Notes: generated by a model from the letters alone, not told the origin. Shown: positions 20,950 to 32,262, numbered from the stretch's first letter. The stretch is 64,000 nucleotides of DNA from Cephalopachus bancanus (GCA_027257055.1 JAPVLO010000182.1:4092001-4156000), one strand, 5' to 3'. Made by a program: numbers and translations.

Positions 20950-22327
20950 TAAAAAAATTTCAATTTCTAGATTCTTCCTGTCAGTTCTGGATCATTGACC
21001 AAGGTTTGTTAACATTAAGGAACAGTCAGCAGAAACATGAACTGATTGTCCTTTGGGTCCTGTCTAGATGATTAGCCTTTATCAGCAGTTTTACTACATA
21101 AAATATCTGTCTTTCTGTGGTGAAATATGAGACTTGTGAACATCAGAGCAGCTGGCCAAAGCAGACCGATTTCATTTGCTGGGGGCCAAAAAATCTCTAG
21201 GGTTTAGCAAATGGTTGTCACAAACACAGCTAATATTCTTGGACATTGGAGATGGGTTTTCAGGGGTTGAGAAGACAAGAATCCACTCCCCATGTAACTC
21301 TGGGTGAGTTGTTTAACTTTAGGAATCTCAGTTTATTCATTTGTGACATGGGAATTTATGAGAGGACATAGCTGGCAAATGCTGCAAGATCACCAAACTC
21401 ATATCCAAGAGTCTTGCACACGCACCTGTGAACTGTCCCAACTTCCAAGCTGAATTCTCAAAGTGACGTGGAAACTCTGCTCCGTTTCTGGCCAGGGTGG
21501 TCTATGTTTCAGAGGGAGCTCCCATTTTACTGTGAGGATGGAGCAGAGAGGCACTAACTGTGTGGCTGTGGTGGCAAAGCCGCTGTGATCGATATTTGAA
21601 CAGGCTCAGGAGCAGGTACGCACACAGCAAGGGACACAGGTACAGGGTGTGCATATGCCCTCTTCGTGTGGGCTTTCTCACTTTACCCAGAATGAACTGC
21701 TCGTCACAAACATCCAATGGAGAACAGGTGAATCTGGGTAGCCGGCACTAGTAAGCCAACCCGTGCCCGGGTGAGTTCTCTGTGCTCCACAGACTCTGAG
21801 TGAGCAGGTGGTCACCAGCCAGTTGCCCAGCGCATTCAGCTGTGCATTCAAGCTGCCGGGAGACATCAGGACAACGTTCCACTTGCCCACAGGGACTGGC
21901 TACTCTCACCTGCCTTTCCTTGAATATGTGAAAGGATTTTTAGATCTGTTTCCAGACGTGGACGAACGCGGTCCTCACGTGGCATGGACGTTATGCTCCC
22001 ACTTATGTTCCCTTTCATGAAATCCTAGGGCTTTGGGCTAATAGTTGCAACTATTGAGAAAGGCAGTGTTCACTTCTCTATCCCGGATGTTTATTGATGT
22101 ATATTGTCCTTCAGAGCGGGAGGGGGCATCTGAAGACCCTCAGTCCAACTGTTTTTGTGTTTAGCCAACTAAAACGAATAGAAAACTGATTTGGCCTTTT
22201 CCCGTCTGTTTTCAAATCCATTGCATGGAGATTATTATCACCGCTCCATTTGCTCCCTAAGAATGTGGTAGAAATAAAATAGGATCACATATATAAGGTA
22301 GAGTAAAAATTAGGAGGTATGAAGATG
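20950..22327. other. Mostly unique DNA with one MIR relic
   Basis: A sense MIR core is at about 21255-21400 (CTGGGTGAGTTGTTTAAC, AATCTCAGTTTATTCATTTG). The rest (21.5-22.3 kb) shows no repeat and only short, overlapping open frames. Could include conserved non-coding DNA. Confidence 0.45.
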
Positions 22328-22490
22328 AGTTCGGGTCTCGCTCTGCTGCACAGCCTTGATCACCTGGGCTCACGTGATCCTTCCACCTTAGCCTCCCGAG
22401 TAGCTGGGACTAAAGGCGTGCACCACCATGCCTGGCTAATTTTTTGATTTTTTTGTACAGATGAGGCTTCGCTATGTTGCCTAACCAGTG
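22328..22490 (-). mobile_element. Partial Alu
   Basis: Antisense fragment covering CTGGGCTCACGTGATCCTTCC to GATGAGGCTTCGCTATGTTG. Both ends are missing and there is no tail. Confidence 0.8.
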
Positions 22491-23224
22491 GTGCGGTTTG
22501 GCCAGCAAAACAATTGCTTTGGATTTCACGTATGCAGAATTCCGGGCTCTTTAGAGTTGGTCGCTCAAAAGTTTACCTTTGCCCTCTTACGAAAAAAGGA
22601 TTTTTTAAATAATTGAATGATGCGAAATAATGTATGAGGAATATGTTTAACCTACTTACGAGAAGGATAGGGCTTCATAAACATAGCAGCAGCCATTTAC
22701 AAATTAAAAATTCATGATCATCCTCCTGTGTTATCCACAGTAGGTAATGGAATACCTGGACACCACGGCGCTTACCCATGGAATCAGAAACATAGTACTG
22801 AGTGGGAACTTTCAGTTCATCTAAGCCCAAATTCTCATTTTACTGATGATGAGACTGACTTTCAAGGATACATAGCATGTCTAAGCTCTCTTAATCTGCT
22901 GGAAAACCAAAGATCAAAGCAAAATTCCATGTCTGCCACCATGCTAGGTCGACTCCTGTATTGACCTGGTTAAAAACAGTTTTCCAGTTCCAAAGGAATA
23001 ATCCTCTTGCCTTTGAGTGAGACCTTACGCAGAAACAGACTCATCAGCTGTGCAAACTTGAATACTGCCCCCCCCTTTCCTTGACCAGGTTTATGGAGGG
23101 TCCAAACCTTTTTAAATTGGGAGAATCCTCTGTCAGAAAAAGAAACAAAACAATGAGTTAATGATTAGGTACAAAAATAAATATTTATCTAGATTGAGAG
23201 AAGAATCACAAGGCATTAAAAATT
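22491..23224. other. Unassigned DNA
   Basis: No clear repeat or gene. A MIR-like phrase (CTCATTTTACTGATGATGAG) is at about 22830. A C8 run occurs near 23069. Confidence 0.4.
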
Positions 23225-23227
23225 CCC

Positions 23228-23502
23228 CGCACCTTGGGAGGCTGAGGTGAGTGGATTGCCTGAGCCCGCGGGTTCGAGACCCACCTGGGCAACTTGGTGA
23301 GCCCTCATCTCTACAATAAATAATAATAAAAAAAATTAGCTGGGCATGGCAGCACGCACCTATAGTTCCAGTTACTTGGAAGGCTGAGGCAGAAGGATCG
23401 CCAGAGCCCAGCAGGTTGAGGCCGTGGTGGCCAGGAGCGACCACTGCACTCCAGTCTGGGCAACAGAGTGAGACTCCAACTCAAAAAAAAAAAAAAAAAA
23501 TT
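23228..23502 (+). mobile_element. 5'-truncated lemur-lineage Alu
   Basis: Starts inside the left arm at CACCTTGGGAGGCTGAGG and keeps GAGCCCGCGGGTTCGAGACC, a linker expanded to (AAT)n, a near-intact right-arm hairpin and an A18 tail. Confidence 0.92.
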
Positions 23503-23611
23503 TAATGTTGACTGGTACCATAAATATCACAAATCCAGAAAAATAACAAAAGTTTTATTAACTGCTTGCGAGTCACAACTCTAAAATTCTTTTAAAAAAC
23601 ATCATTTGGTA

Positions 23612-23906
23612 GCCAGGCATGGTGGCTCATGCCTGTAATCTCAGCACTTTGAGAGGCCAAGGCGAGAAGATTGTCTGAACCCAGGGGTTTGAGAGCAGCC
23701 TGGGCAACTTGGCGAGACTTGTCTCTACAATAAATCAAAAAATTAGCAGGTCTGGTGGTGTGCTCCTATAGTTCCAGCTACTTGGAAGGCAGAGGCAGAA
23801 GGATTGCCTGAGCCCAGCAGGTCAAGGCTGCAGTGGCCATGACTGTGCCACTGCACTTCAGCCTGGGTGACAAAGTGAGACTGACTCAGAAGAACAACAA
23901 CAACAA
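23612..23906 (+). mobile_element. Older lemur-lineage Alu
   Basis: Dimer with the ACAATAAATCAAAAAATTAG linker. The tail is modified to (AAC)n. CpG-poor and therefore older. Same strand as its neighbour 110 bases upstream. Confidence 0.92.
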
Positions 23907-25437
23907 AAATCTTTGGACTGCAAGCTCGTTGATGACCTCTTCACTTGATTATAGTTTTGTGATATCATTGCCTAAAGAGAAGAGAAAGAGGATTTAATAA
24001 TTCTCTAGAATGATTGATTATTATTTTTTATTATTGCTACTTTAAAAAATGTCTTTTAGCTTTCCGACTTGTTACTGGCAATGCCACGTGATTTGACTGT
24101 ATTCAAATTTGAAAAAAAAAATCTATCAACGCTATCATATATGAACTGTTACAAATATACTACTTCTGCCATTCTGTTCAGAGTACTTGCCCTACAAACA
24201 CAGGAGTTCACACAAACTCTGTTTCTCAAAACTCCCATTAAAAATAACAACACAAGAGGACACATTTTTGGTAATCGTACACACTGCATTATCAGAACGT
24301 GTGGTCTGATGAGTGCTGTGAGAACTGAATCATCCACTTATAAATTTCCACGTCTGCTGTATGGAAGAAATCTCCAACTATCTTCGGTTCCATACGTTTC
24401 AGACTTTATTTCTCCTCCGCTTTCCATCTGTATCTGGTGTGGGGAACTGAAGGACACATTCTTATCTCCGCATGACCTCGGGCCCTGCGTCTGATACTAA
24501 GAGGTGGGTGAGTCAGAACAGCGAGTAACAGGAGTGTTCCAGAAAGCCACTTTTCTCCGGGATGGCTGGCAGTAACATAATTATGCGTAGAGGTGGCTAC
24601 GACCCACACAAATATATCTCCCTCAACCCAAGCTAAATTTGCCCCTCACTTATCTTCCCCTTAACTGGATTCCAGAAATGTCTGGACCCCCTCCAATGCC
24701 ATTCCACCCAAAGAGGTGTGTGATGGAGTGGGAATCTGAGTGAAAGAAGTAGCATTCTTAACCAGTTGCAATGAAAATACTGTACTTTTGTAAATGTTAC
24801 AAAACCAGTGACCATGTGAATACATAGACCAGACTCCCCCTAGGGCCGTGGAAGGGGCCAATGTAAGTGAGGGGTTCTGTGGTTCAGTGTCCTCATGGCA
24901 AAAGGTAGGTCTCCAGCCCACAGAAGAGAAAAAACCATGGCTGTCACCTTTCTGGACAGGGTGTGGCACATGCCTACCAGGGCAGGGACGGGGCTGTCGT
25001 CTGGACAAACTGAGAAGCAAGGAGTCTCCAGTGCCTGGTCAAGGGTGGGTCAACGGTGTCTCCAGCAGGTGCCAGCAGAGGTGACTGCAATGGCATGCAC
25101 TAGTGGAGGTGTGCTACATTGGGCGGCTGGGGAAAGAGAAAGCAGTGGTGCTAACTGGGTGTCACTGTGTCTCCTGTCCCCTGCAGCTCATCATTCATGC
25201 ACCAAGACACTGATGAAAAAGCAACTCATCAATCCCTTGAAATGTCATCACTCCAAACAAGTCACTCTGTCACAGTTTAAACATGACATCTGGATCTAAA
25301 TTTAGACAACTGCATCCTAACAAATATTTACATTTGATTAACATTCACGAATATAGGAAACAGTCTAGTAACCAAAGGAAGAGAGTCGTATTAAAAGCAA
25401 AATTCTCATGAAGGGCTGAGATACCTGGCATTTCTTT
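23907..25437. other. Unique interval, no gene recognised
   Basis: No repeats recognised over about 1.5 kb. A 141-aa frame at 24069-24494 and overlapping frames near 24.9-25.3 kb have no domain, no consistent start context and competitors on the other strand. A CTCF-like core is at 25072-25086. Confidence 0.45.
25072..25086 (+). promoter_or_regulatory. CTCF-like motif
   Basis: CCAGCAGAGGTGACT fits the CCASYAGRKGGCRSY core at 13 of 15 positions. Single-motif evidence only. Confidence 0.25.
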
Positions 25438-25449
25438 CAAGATTATCTT

Positions 25450-25740
25450 TTTTTTTTCTTTGAGTTGGAGTCTCACTCTGTCGCCCAGACTGGAGTGCAG
25501 TGGCTGCTCCCGGCCACCGCAGCCTCGACCTGCTGGGCTCCGGTGATCCTTCCGCCTCAGCCTTCCAAGTAGTTGGAACTACAGGCGCGCGTTACCACGC
25601 CTGGCTGATTTTTTGATTTATTGTAGAGATGAGGTCTCACCAAGTTGCCCAGGTGGGTCTCGAACCCGCGGGTTCAGGCAATTCGCTCACCTCGGCCTCC
25701 CAAAGTGCTGGGATGACAGGCTGAGCCACCGAGCCCGGCC
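25450..25740 (-). mobile_element. Young lemur-lineage Alu
   Basis: Full antisense dimer, CpG-rich, with a perfect 13-bp duplication TCAAGATTATCTT (25437-25449 and 25741-25753). It keeps the long CACCAAGTTGCCC left-arm form, so it is of a slightly older subfamily than 9409. Confidence 0.96.
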
Positions 25741-25753
25741 TCAAGATTATCTT

Positions 25754-26082
25754 AATGGTTTGTTTTACAAAATGAACTTGAAAAACAAACTCCCCAAAAT
25801 CTTTAAAATGTTCCCAAATGTGATATTTTTACAAAATTAGTTCAGTTTTGAACTCTCAGTAGAACTCAGACTCTTAGGGCAATGCACTTCACCTCTGTCT
25901 CCTGTTTTCCATTCTCTCCCAAGCCTTAATTTTTGCTTGTCTAGCTTCTGGCAACAGCCTCTTCACAGAACTCTCGGAATCCGGGTCTCTAATCATGTTG
26001 CCACTTATAGGCTCTCAAGCTGACCTTGATGGAGCTCACCTCCCCTCCACAGCTAGACTGGGCATCCCCTAAGAAAGACTTC
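25754..26082. other. Unassigned DNA
   Basis: Nothing recognised; open frames are trivial. Confidence 0.35.
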
Positions 26083-26137
26083 TTTTTTTTTTTCATTTTT
26101 ACTTATTTATTTATTATAAAGATGTGGGGTACAATTT
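26083..26137 (-). mobile_element. Extremely short L1 3' stub
   Basis: A T-rich tail followed by ATTATAAAGATGTGGGGTAC, the 3'-terminal signature of the lemur-type L1s here. Only about 35-50 bases of the element were inserted or remain. Confidence 0.6.
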
Positions 26138-26351
26138 GCCTTTGGCCTAGACCGCCCTTCCCCGAAATTCCATCTACAGCAAGCTTCCCCTTCCCCCAGG
26201 GCCAGCTCTTGCCACCTTCCCTGTGCCTCTCAGTCACATGAAATCTGTCCTCACATTCGTACACAGAGCCCTCCAGTCAGTTCTCAACCCCCCTTTTCTG
26301 AAAGTCACCCTTCACTGTGTTTGTCTGTGTACTTATCTCCTCTAGTAGGTC

Positions 26352-26383
26352 CTACCTTCCTTCCTTCCTTCCTTCCTTCCTTC
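26352..26383. repeat. (CTTC)n tract on an Alu tail
   Basis: About seven TTCC units exactly where the poly-T tail of the following antisense Alu would be; tail-derived microsatellite. Confidence 0.9.
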
Positions 26384-26660
26384 CAAGTCAAAGTCTCACT
26401 GTCCCCAGACTAGAGTGCAGTGGCACGATCACGGCAACCACGGCCTTGACCTGCTGGGCTCAGGTGATCCCTCCACCTCAGCCTTCCAAGTAGCTGGAAC
26501 TACAGACGCACACCACCACGCCCGGCTAATTTTTTGATTTATTGTAGAGATGAAGTCTTGCCAAGTTGCCTAGGCTGGTCTCAAACCCCTGGGCTCAGGC
26601 AGTCCTCTTGCCTCTGCCTCCCAAAGTGCTGGGATTACATGTGTGAGCCACCATGCCAGG
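26384..26660 (-). mobile_element. Lemur-lineage Alu (first of three in tandem)
   Basis: Antisense dimer with the ATTTATTGTAGAGATGAAG linker and many decayed CpGs. Ends CCACCATGCCAGG, directly followed by another Alu. Confidence 0.92.
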
Positions 26661-26663
26661 GTA

Positions 26664-26956
26664 TTTTTTTTTTTTGAGTTGGAGTCTCACTCTGTCACCC
26701 AGACTGGAGTAGCAGTGGCCGCTTCCGGCCACCGCAGCCTCGACCCGCTGGGCTCCGGCGATCCTTCCGCCTCAGCCTTCTGAGTAGCCGGAATTACAGG
26801 CGCGCGCTACCACGCCCGGCTGATTTTTTTTTTTTTGATTTATTGTAGACATGAGGTCTCGCTGCCCAGGTGGGTCTCGAACCCGCGGGCTCAGGCAATC
26901 CATTCACCTCAGCCTCCCAAAGGCGCGGGATGACAGGCTGAGCCACCGAGCCCGGC
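26664..26956 (-). mobile_element. Young lemur-lineage Alu inserted at an older Alu's tail
   Basis: Antisense, CpG-rich, with the 5-nt deletion form (CTCGCTGCCCAGG), a perfect right-arm hairpin (GTGGCCG-GAAG-CGGCCAC on the minus strand) and a T12 linker. GTATTTTTTT and TTATTTTTTT flank it, consistent with insertion into the T-rich tail of the Alu to the right. Confidence 0.94.
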
Positions 26957-27098
26957 TTATTTTTTTAAATTATTAATTTTGGTGGAGATGAGGCTTTGCT
27001 ATGTTGCTCAGACTAGTAAACCCCTGGGTTCAAGCAATCTGCCTGCCTTGGCCGCCCAAAGTGCTGGGATTACAGGCATGAGCCGCTTTGCCCAGGTC
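26957..27098 (-). mobile_element. Alu left arm, older
   Basis: Antisense monomer-length piece, from GGTGGAGATGAGGCTTTGC to GGGATTACAGGCATGAGCC. Its tail was hit by the young Alu at 26664. Confidence 0.88.
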
Positions 27099-27439
27099 TT
27101 TCGTTTTCTTGTTTTTCTTTGACTCCTAACACCACTCGATGGTATTCATTTTCTGAGGGTAAGGATCAAGTCCTATCTTTACATTCCCACACCCCTAAAA
27201 AGTTAGGGTACACGGTTGGTGCTTAATAAGTGTCAACGACAGACTCTACTGTTGATGTTTTACTTGACAGTCATAGTAATTGTATTCTCCTTGCCAGTTA
27301 CTGGTTTAGAGAAGTGTCCAACAGAACTTTCTGTGACGTTGGAAGTGTGGCTTGTATGGCTAAGGAACTTTTAATTTTGTCGAATTCTAATTAATTAAAA
27401 TGTCAGCTTAAAATGGCCAAATATATTGGACAGCACAAG
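27099..27439. other. Unassigned DNA
   Basis: L2-like phrases near 27155-27235 (GAGGGTAAGGATCAAGTCC, CGGTTGGTGCTTAATAAG) suggest a sense L2 3' end. Otherwise nothing recognised. Confidence 0.4.
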
Positions 27440-27762
27440 TCAGGTGATACTAAGTGACCCAGTTCTAGAACATGAAACACAGGGGAGTTAGTCTTTCCTC
27501 CTGCAGGCTGCTGTTCCAGCCAGGTGTGGTGCCCAGCATGCTGTGGCCACCCTGCAACCCTGAGGAGAGGGCATGGACAACCAAGTTGCCATAATGAGGA
27601 CGGCAAAGAGGAAAAATGGCCAGCATCCGTGCCAAGGACCACTTCAACCCTGGAGCTGTCCCACCGGGCCTTCATGTGTGTGAAAGGACATTTTTCTCAT
27701 TGTTTAAGCCATTTCGATTTCAGCGTTCTGTAAATTGCAGCCAAAAGCATTAAAGATGACAG
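27440..27762 (+). mobile_element. MaLR/ERVL-type LTR 3' part
   Basis: Ends with CATTGTTTAAGCCATTTCG and CTGTAAATTGCAGCCAAAAGC, the 3' layout of old mammalian LTRs. No internal region. Subfamily not determined. Confidence 0.5.
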
Positions 27763-27949
27763 TGCTATTATGCTAAAACAGGCAGGAGGAGGGAGCAGGA
27801 TATACCATGCCTGCATGGTATTTTTAGACATCTCAGGGACTGTACAGAATGATGTCAGAGAAATATGCCAAGAAGACAGTTATGAAATCCCTATGTATCT
27901 CAAGGATGAGCTTTTCTAAGAAAAAAGGCTGGGCTTATGGGAGTTGTTA

Positions 27950-28540
27950 CTGAGTGAAAAATAAGAGCTCTGTGGAGGATATCTGTGACTGTGGTCTGTT
28001 GAGGACTTCTTTTCTCTTTCTTTCATTACAATACTCTGATATATGGGGAAACATTCCTTATGAGTCAAGTAAGGCTGAACCTATACAGGGGAGGGCCAGG
28101 GACAGAGGCCTGGCCAGCAGGACATGCCATCCCTCAAGCCACAGTGATTGGTTGAGGAATAAGCACGCGAATTTTCACTGAGATTTGAGATGTGGACAAT
28201 ACAGACCCTGAAAGAGAGGAAGGGACTTGCAGGGAGCTTGACTTTGGAGGGGGCTCTCAGGCCATGAGCTGTAAGGTTTTCCTCTATCCAGAGGAAAGAG
28301 CCCTTTGAAAGTCAACTTCCAGAGGGAAGTTGGGCTGCGAGATGAGGGTGATAGAGCCCTGTTAACACTGTCTGACTGTCTGAGCCCCTGAGTGCAGCCA
28401 TGCCTGAAGCCAAAAGCCACATTTAGCTTTGTCACATACACGAGCCCATTTTGCCCTTGATGTGTGTAAACCAGTTTGCCCTGACTTTCTGTCGCTTGTA
28501 GCTGAAGGAGTCCTGACTGGTACAGCTGAAACAAGGCAAG
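27950..28540 (+). mobile_element. Old ERVL/MLT-type LTR
   Basis: ACAGTGATTGGTTGAGGAATAAGCACGCG, CAGCCATGCCTGAAGCCA, CACATACACGAGCCCATT and CTTGTAGCTGAAGGAGTCCTGACTGGTACAG occur in LTR order and end where such LTRs end. Solo and divergent. Confidence 0.6.
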
Positions 28541-28644
28541 AAGGAGGTCTTGGGTCTGCCACTGTGCTCCGAGTGAGGTCAGGTAAAGAAAAACGTGCAG
28601 AAAAATAAGAAGCTGTTAAGGCATCATGAGGTGGCCTGGTGCAG

Positions 28645-29125
28645 TACACGTAGCCTGGTAAGAGCTTTGGGACAAACTGATCTGAGTTTTAATACCAGCT
28701 TATTCACTTACTAGATTGATAAATCCAAGAAAACCCCTTAGAGATTTTGGTTCTTCGCAGGTTCGAGACCAGCCTGGGCTGCTTGGCAAGACCTAGTCTC
28801 TACAATAAACAAATAAATTGGCCCAGTGTGGTAGCACATGCCTGTAGTTCCGGCTACTGAGAAGGCTGAGGCGGAAGAATTGCCAGAGCCCAGCAGGTCA
28901 ACGCTGGGGTGACCGTGAGTGCGCCACTGCACTCCAGCCTGGGCGACAGAGGGAGACTCCAACTCGAAAAAAAAAAAAAAAAAAAAGATTCTGGGTCTCA
29001 ATTTTCCCATCTATAAAATGGGAAGAAACTACTAACATCCCAAGTTTGTCATGTGAATTAAGACGATGCATGTAAAATCCTTAGCACAGAACTTGGCAAA
29101 ACAAGCTCTTTTAATAGATGTTAGT
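28645..29125 (+). mobile_element. MIR split by a truncated Alu
   Basis: Left part GTAAGAGCTTTGGGACAAACTG...TTCACTTACTAG, right part TCAATTTTCCCATCTATAAAATGGG...CTTAGCACAGAACTTGGC. Together they make a nearly complete sense MIR. An Alu at 28755-28985 separates them. Confidence 0.88.
28755..28985 (+). mobile_element. 5'-truncated lemur-lineage Alu
   Basis: Begins mid left arm at TCGCAGGTTCGAGACCAGCC and has the ACAATAAACAAATAAATTGG linker, a complete right arm and an A20 tail. AGATTTTGG/AGATTCTGG flanks fit a target duplication. Confidence 0.92.
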
Positions 29126-29214
29126 TCCTGGCACCATAGACAACAGGTATCAGAGTTGCTGCGATAAAAATGTCCACATTGACTACTAGTGTTCATTGGA
29201 TTTTCTTTTTCTTT

Positions 29215-29509
29215 CTTCTTCTTTTTTTTTTTTTTTGAGTTGGAGTCTCACTCTGTCGCCCAGACCGGAGTGCAGTGGCCGCTCCCGGCCACCGCAGCCT
29301 CGACCTGCTGGGCTCCGGCGATCCTTCCGTCTCAGCCTTCCAAGTAGCCGGAATTACAGGCGCGTGCTACCACGCCCGGCTGATTTTTTGATTTATTGTA
29401 GAGATGAGATCTCACTGCCCAGGCGGGTCTCGAACCCGCGGGCTCAGGCAATCCACTCACCTCAGACTCCCAAAGGCGCGGGATGACAGGCTGAGCCACC
29501 GAGCCCAGC
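29215..29509 (-). mobile_element. Young lemur-lineage Alu
   Basis: Antisense full dimer, CpG-dense, 5-nt deletion form (CTCACTGCCCAGG), perfect right-arm hairpin. The minus and plus strands are both open for about 90 codons because of its youth. I could not define a clear target duplication. Confidence 0.95.
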
Positions 29510-29539
29510 TGAATCCTGATAGTTTCTACAGAAAATAAT

Positions 29540-29725
29540 AGCCGCCATCATTTGAATGTGTACTTTGTTCTCATGCTTTATATACATTATCGTTAGTCCT
29601 GACAGTCATAAATCAAAGTAGATAACACTGTTTTACAGGTCAGGAGATGAGTTCCGAGAGATTAATACCTGCTCTACACTATTAGTTATGGCATTTAGAT
29701 GCAACTGGTGGGAGAGAAGAAACCC
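29540..29725 (-). mobile_element. MIR/L2 relic
   Basis: TTATATACATTATCGTTAGTCC followed by CTGTTTTACAGGTCAGGAGATGAG, an antisense MIR-type core. Confidence 0.55.
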
Positions 29726-30205
29726 CAGCCGCATTGTTTACTGCTGGAATTTTTCTTTCTCGGGAGAATTATGAAAGACATACTGTTGTTTTAAATTTCA
29801 AACCGCAGCTACCAGTGTAACTAAAGAACCCGTATGTCCTTCAATAGGAAAAAGTGGAAACTGACCCAGAGAATGCTAGAGCGAGGGACAGATCCGATTG
29901 CAGTGCTTAGTGGCATAGAGGTAAGACAGTGTCTTTGCACTTCACACAGGCTGATCCAAAATTGAGATTTTAAGATGAAATTAATTCCAATTAAATTACG
30001 AAGCCAGAAGATGAGATTTGTGCTAAGTGGATTTTTATTTCATTATTCCCAAAATCTACAAACCAAGACCAAACATCTGTCATTATCATCACTGTCTCCT
30101 CTCTGCATTTGCATCACGATCTGTTTCCTTTTGTTTTTCAATATGGGTGATCCCATTCAGATGAGCTGTATCATCTTCATTAGGTCATAATGAAACTCTT
30201 TTTTT
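29726..30205. other. Unassigned DNA
   Basis: Nothing recognised. The 30120-30200 stretch is T-rich. Confidence 0.35.
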
Positions 30206-30318
30206 TCCTATGGAAACATGAAAACCAAAAAGGCTTGCCTGAGGATGTTTGTTGCAACCTGTTTATAACAGCAAAAAGTGTTTGCCTTATTACTGATGTC
30301 CAGCAATAAGGGATATAT

Positions 30319-30624
30319 TTCTTTTTTTTTCTCTTTGTTTCCTTTGCATCGGAGTCTCACTCTGTCACCCAGGCTGGAGTGCAGTGGCATGATCATGGCT
30401 AAGGGCAGTCTCCAACTCTTGGGCTCAGGAGATCCTTCTGCCTCAACCTTCCAAGCAGCTGGGACTACTGGTGTGCGCCACCACACCTGGTGAATTTTTT
30501 ATTTTTATAGAGACAAGGTCTCACTATGATGCCTGGGCTGGTCTTGAACTGCTGGGCTTAAGCAATCTTCTCGCCTCAGTCTCTCAAAGTGCTAGAACTT
30601 TAGGCTTGAGCCAACACTCCGGCC
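30319..30624 (-). mobile_element. AluJ-like element in L1
   Basis: Antisense dimer bounded by a perfect 15-bp duplication, CAATAAGGGATATAT (30304-30318 and 30625-30639). Linker is TTTTTTATTTTTATAGAGAC, not the lemur-specific form. Confidence 0.93.
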
Positions 30625-30638
30625 CAATAAGGGATATA

Positions 30639-31523
30639 TGAAGGAGGACCCCAAAAACTCTGGAATTATCTTTTAGAGGATGAGTCCCTTGTAGTACAGG
30701 TTTCTCCTGCTAGGTGAGTTTTCTAGGAACCCATCCGAATCAATGTACCAGCTCGCATTGTTGTGAAAGTCTGCTTTTGACTTCAGTGAATTTTTTTTTT
30801 TTTTGAGGTTCTTTCAATGTGTTTGTCCATTTCATGATGGGTGACTTTCGAGTGCACCTGCCTATCCCACGCTGAGTGTTCATCAGTTTTTGACTAAAAG
30901 CTGCACAATTCCCCATGCCCCACCCTCCCTGTTCAATTGATCTCTCCCCGAGCAACGTATTTTGTTGTTGTTTCCCTGGATGACACAAATCCTCAAAGGG
31001 AAATGGTTTGCCCACTTAGAGGAGGCGAAACAAAAAACAACAGAAGCACGAAAAGGCATCAAAATAGACAAGTTCAGAAACCGTTTTGAGCAGTTAAAAA
31101 AGTGTCTGGATAGGTGTATTGCATCAAATGGAGAGTACTTTGAAGGTGACTGAAGTTTAAACATGTAAGAATAAGAATACAATTTTTTTTTTAAGTTGCA
31201 GTCTCACTCTGTCGCCCAGACTGGAGTGCAGTGGCACATTCACGGACATCACAAACTCAACCTGCCGGGATCAGGTGATTCTTCTGCCTCAGCCTTCTAA
31301 GTAGCTGGAACTACAGGCACACAGCACCATGCCTGGCTAATTTTTTGATTTATTGTAGAGATGACGTCTCACCAAGTTTCCCAGGCTGGTCTCGAACCCA
31401 TGGGCTCAGGCAATCCTCTCACCTTGGCCTCCCAAAGTGCTGGAATTTATAAGCGTGAGCCACTGCGCCCAGCCAGTATACAATTTTTAATAAATGAATT
31501 CCATTTTGGGGGGTCCCCTCTTG
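30639..31523 (+). mobile_element. Mariner-type DNA transposon, copy 2
   Basis: Ends GAAGGAGGACCCC and GGGGTCCCCTCTTG with TA on each side. The interior retains transposase C-terminal coding: LSVHQFLTKS, then a frame at 30962-31153 reading KGKWFAHLEEAKQKTTEA and CLDRCIASNGEYFEGD before its stop, a mariner C-terminal signature. The N-terminal DNA-binding half and first catalytic block are absent. About 598 bases without the inserted Alu at 31188. Confidence 0.9.
31188..31474 (-). mobile_element. Lemur-lineage Alu inside mariner copy 2
   Basis: Antisense dimer with the ATTTATTGTAGAGATGACG linker. Flanks AGAATACAATTTTT (31174) and AGTATACAATTTTT (31475) form a 14-bp duplication with one change, so the Alu arrived after the mariner. 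Confidence 0.95.
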
Positions 31524-31842
31524 TATTTCTGTAAGTGGAATGCTATGCCACAGAAAAAAAGAATGAGATAGGTCTATCTATACTCACATCAAAAAATGTT
31601 GACAATATATTTGAGCATTTAAAAAGTAAGTTGTAGAATAATATTTAGATTATAACCTTTTTGTTTTAAAAAAAAAAAGGAAAAAGTGGAAAAGCAAAAA
31701 ATTGTAAGAAGGAAAAGCCTAGAAAGAAGAATACTAATCTATCACTATTGGCTATTGGGTTATGGTTGTGAGTGGTGTCACAGAGGACTTTGACTTTGTT
31801 TTAAACATTTCCATATAATTGTGAGATTTGGGGTCTTTAAAA

Positions 31843-31860
31843 TATATATATATATATATT
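31843..31860. repeat. (TA)n tract
   Basis: About nine TA units at the end of the L1M relic. Confidence 0.85.
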
Positions 31861-31998
31861 TTTACAATAAGCTAGTTTTATTTCTATATTCAGAAAAATA
31901 TAAAGCTTTTTTAAAAGTTGAAATTAATGTCAAATTGATCAGTACTAAGAATACAGGCTAAGCCATTAACTAATATCGTTGTGAATATTAATCTCTGG

Positions 31999-32262
31999 AC
32001 TGGGCATGGTGGTTCACCTTTGTAATCTCAGCACTTTGGGAGGCTGAAGTGAGAGACTTGCTTGAACCCAGGAGTCTGAGACTAGCCTGGGCAACATAAT
32101 GAGACTGTATCTCTACAAAATATTAGCCAGGTGTGGTGGCGCGTGCCTGTAGTCCCATCTACTCAGGAGGTTGAGGCAGAAGGATTGCCTAAACCCAGGA
32201 GGTAGAGGCTGCAGTGAGCTGTGATAGTGACAGAGTGTGACTTCGGCTCAAAAAAAGAAAAG
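31999..32262 (+). mobile_element. AluJ-like element
   Basis: Sense dimer with CAGCACTTTGGGAGGCTGAAG and TCTCTACAAAATATTAGCCAGG. The right arm has a deletion before GTGACAGAGTGTGAC. Old type. Confidence 0.88.

Larger units (their letters stand above)
30210..31815 (+). mobile_element. Ancient L1M/HAL1 3' end holding a nest of insertions
   Basis: L1 fragments flank the nest: CAACCTGTTTATAACAGC at 30257 and TGGAATGCTATGCCACAG at 31534, continuing with TAGGTCTATCTATACTCACATC and TGGTTGTGAGTGGTGTCACAG. Between them lie an Alu (30319) and a mariner (30639) that itself contains an Alu. Confidence 0.75.

Noticed and set aside
24069..24494. 141-aa frame in unique DNA
   Set aside because: No domain, composition typical of random AT-rich DNA, no splice or promoter context.
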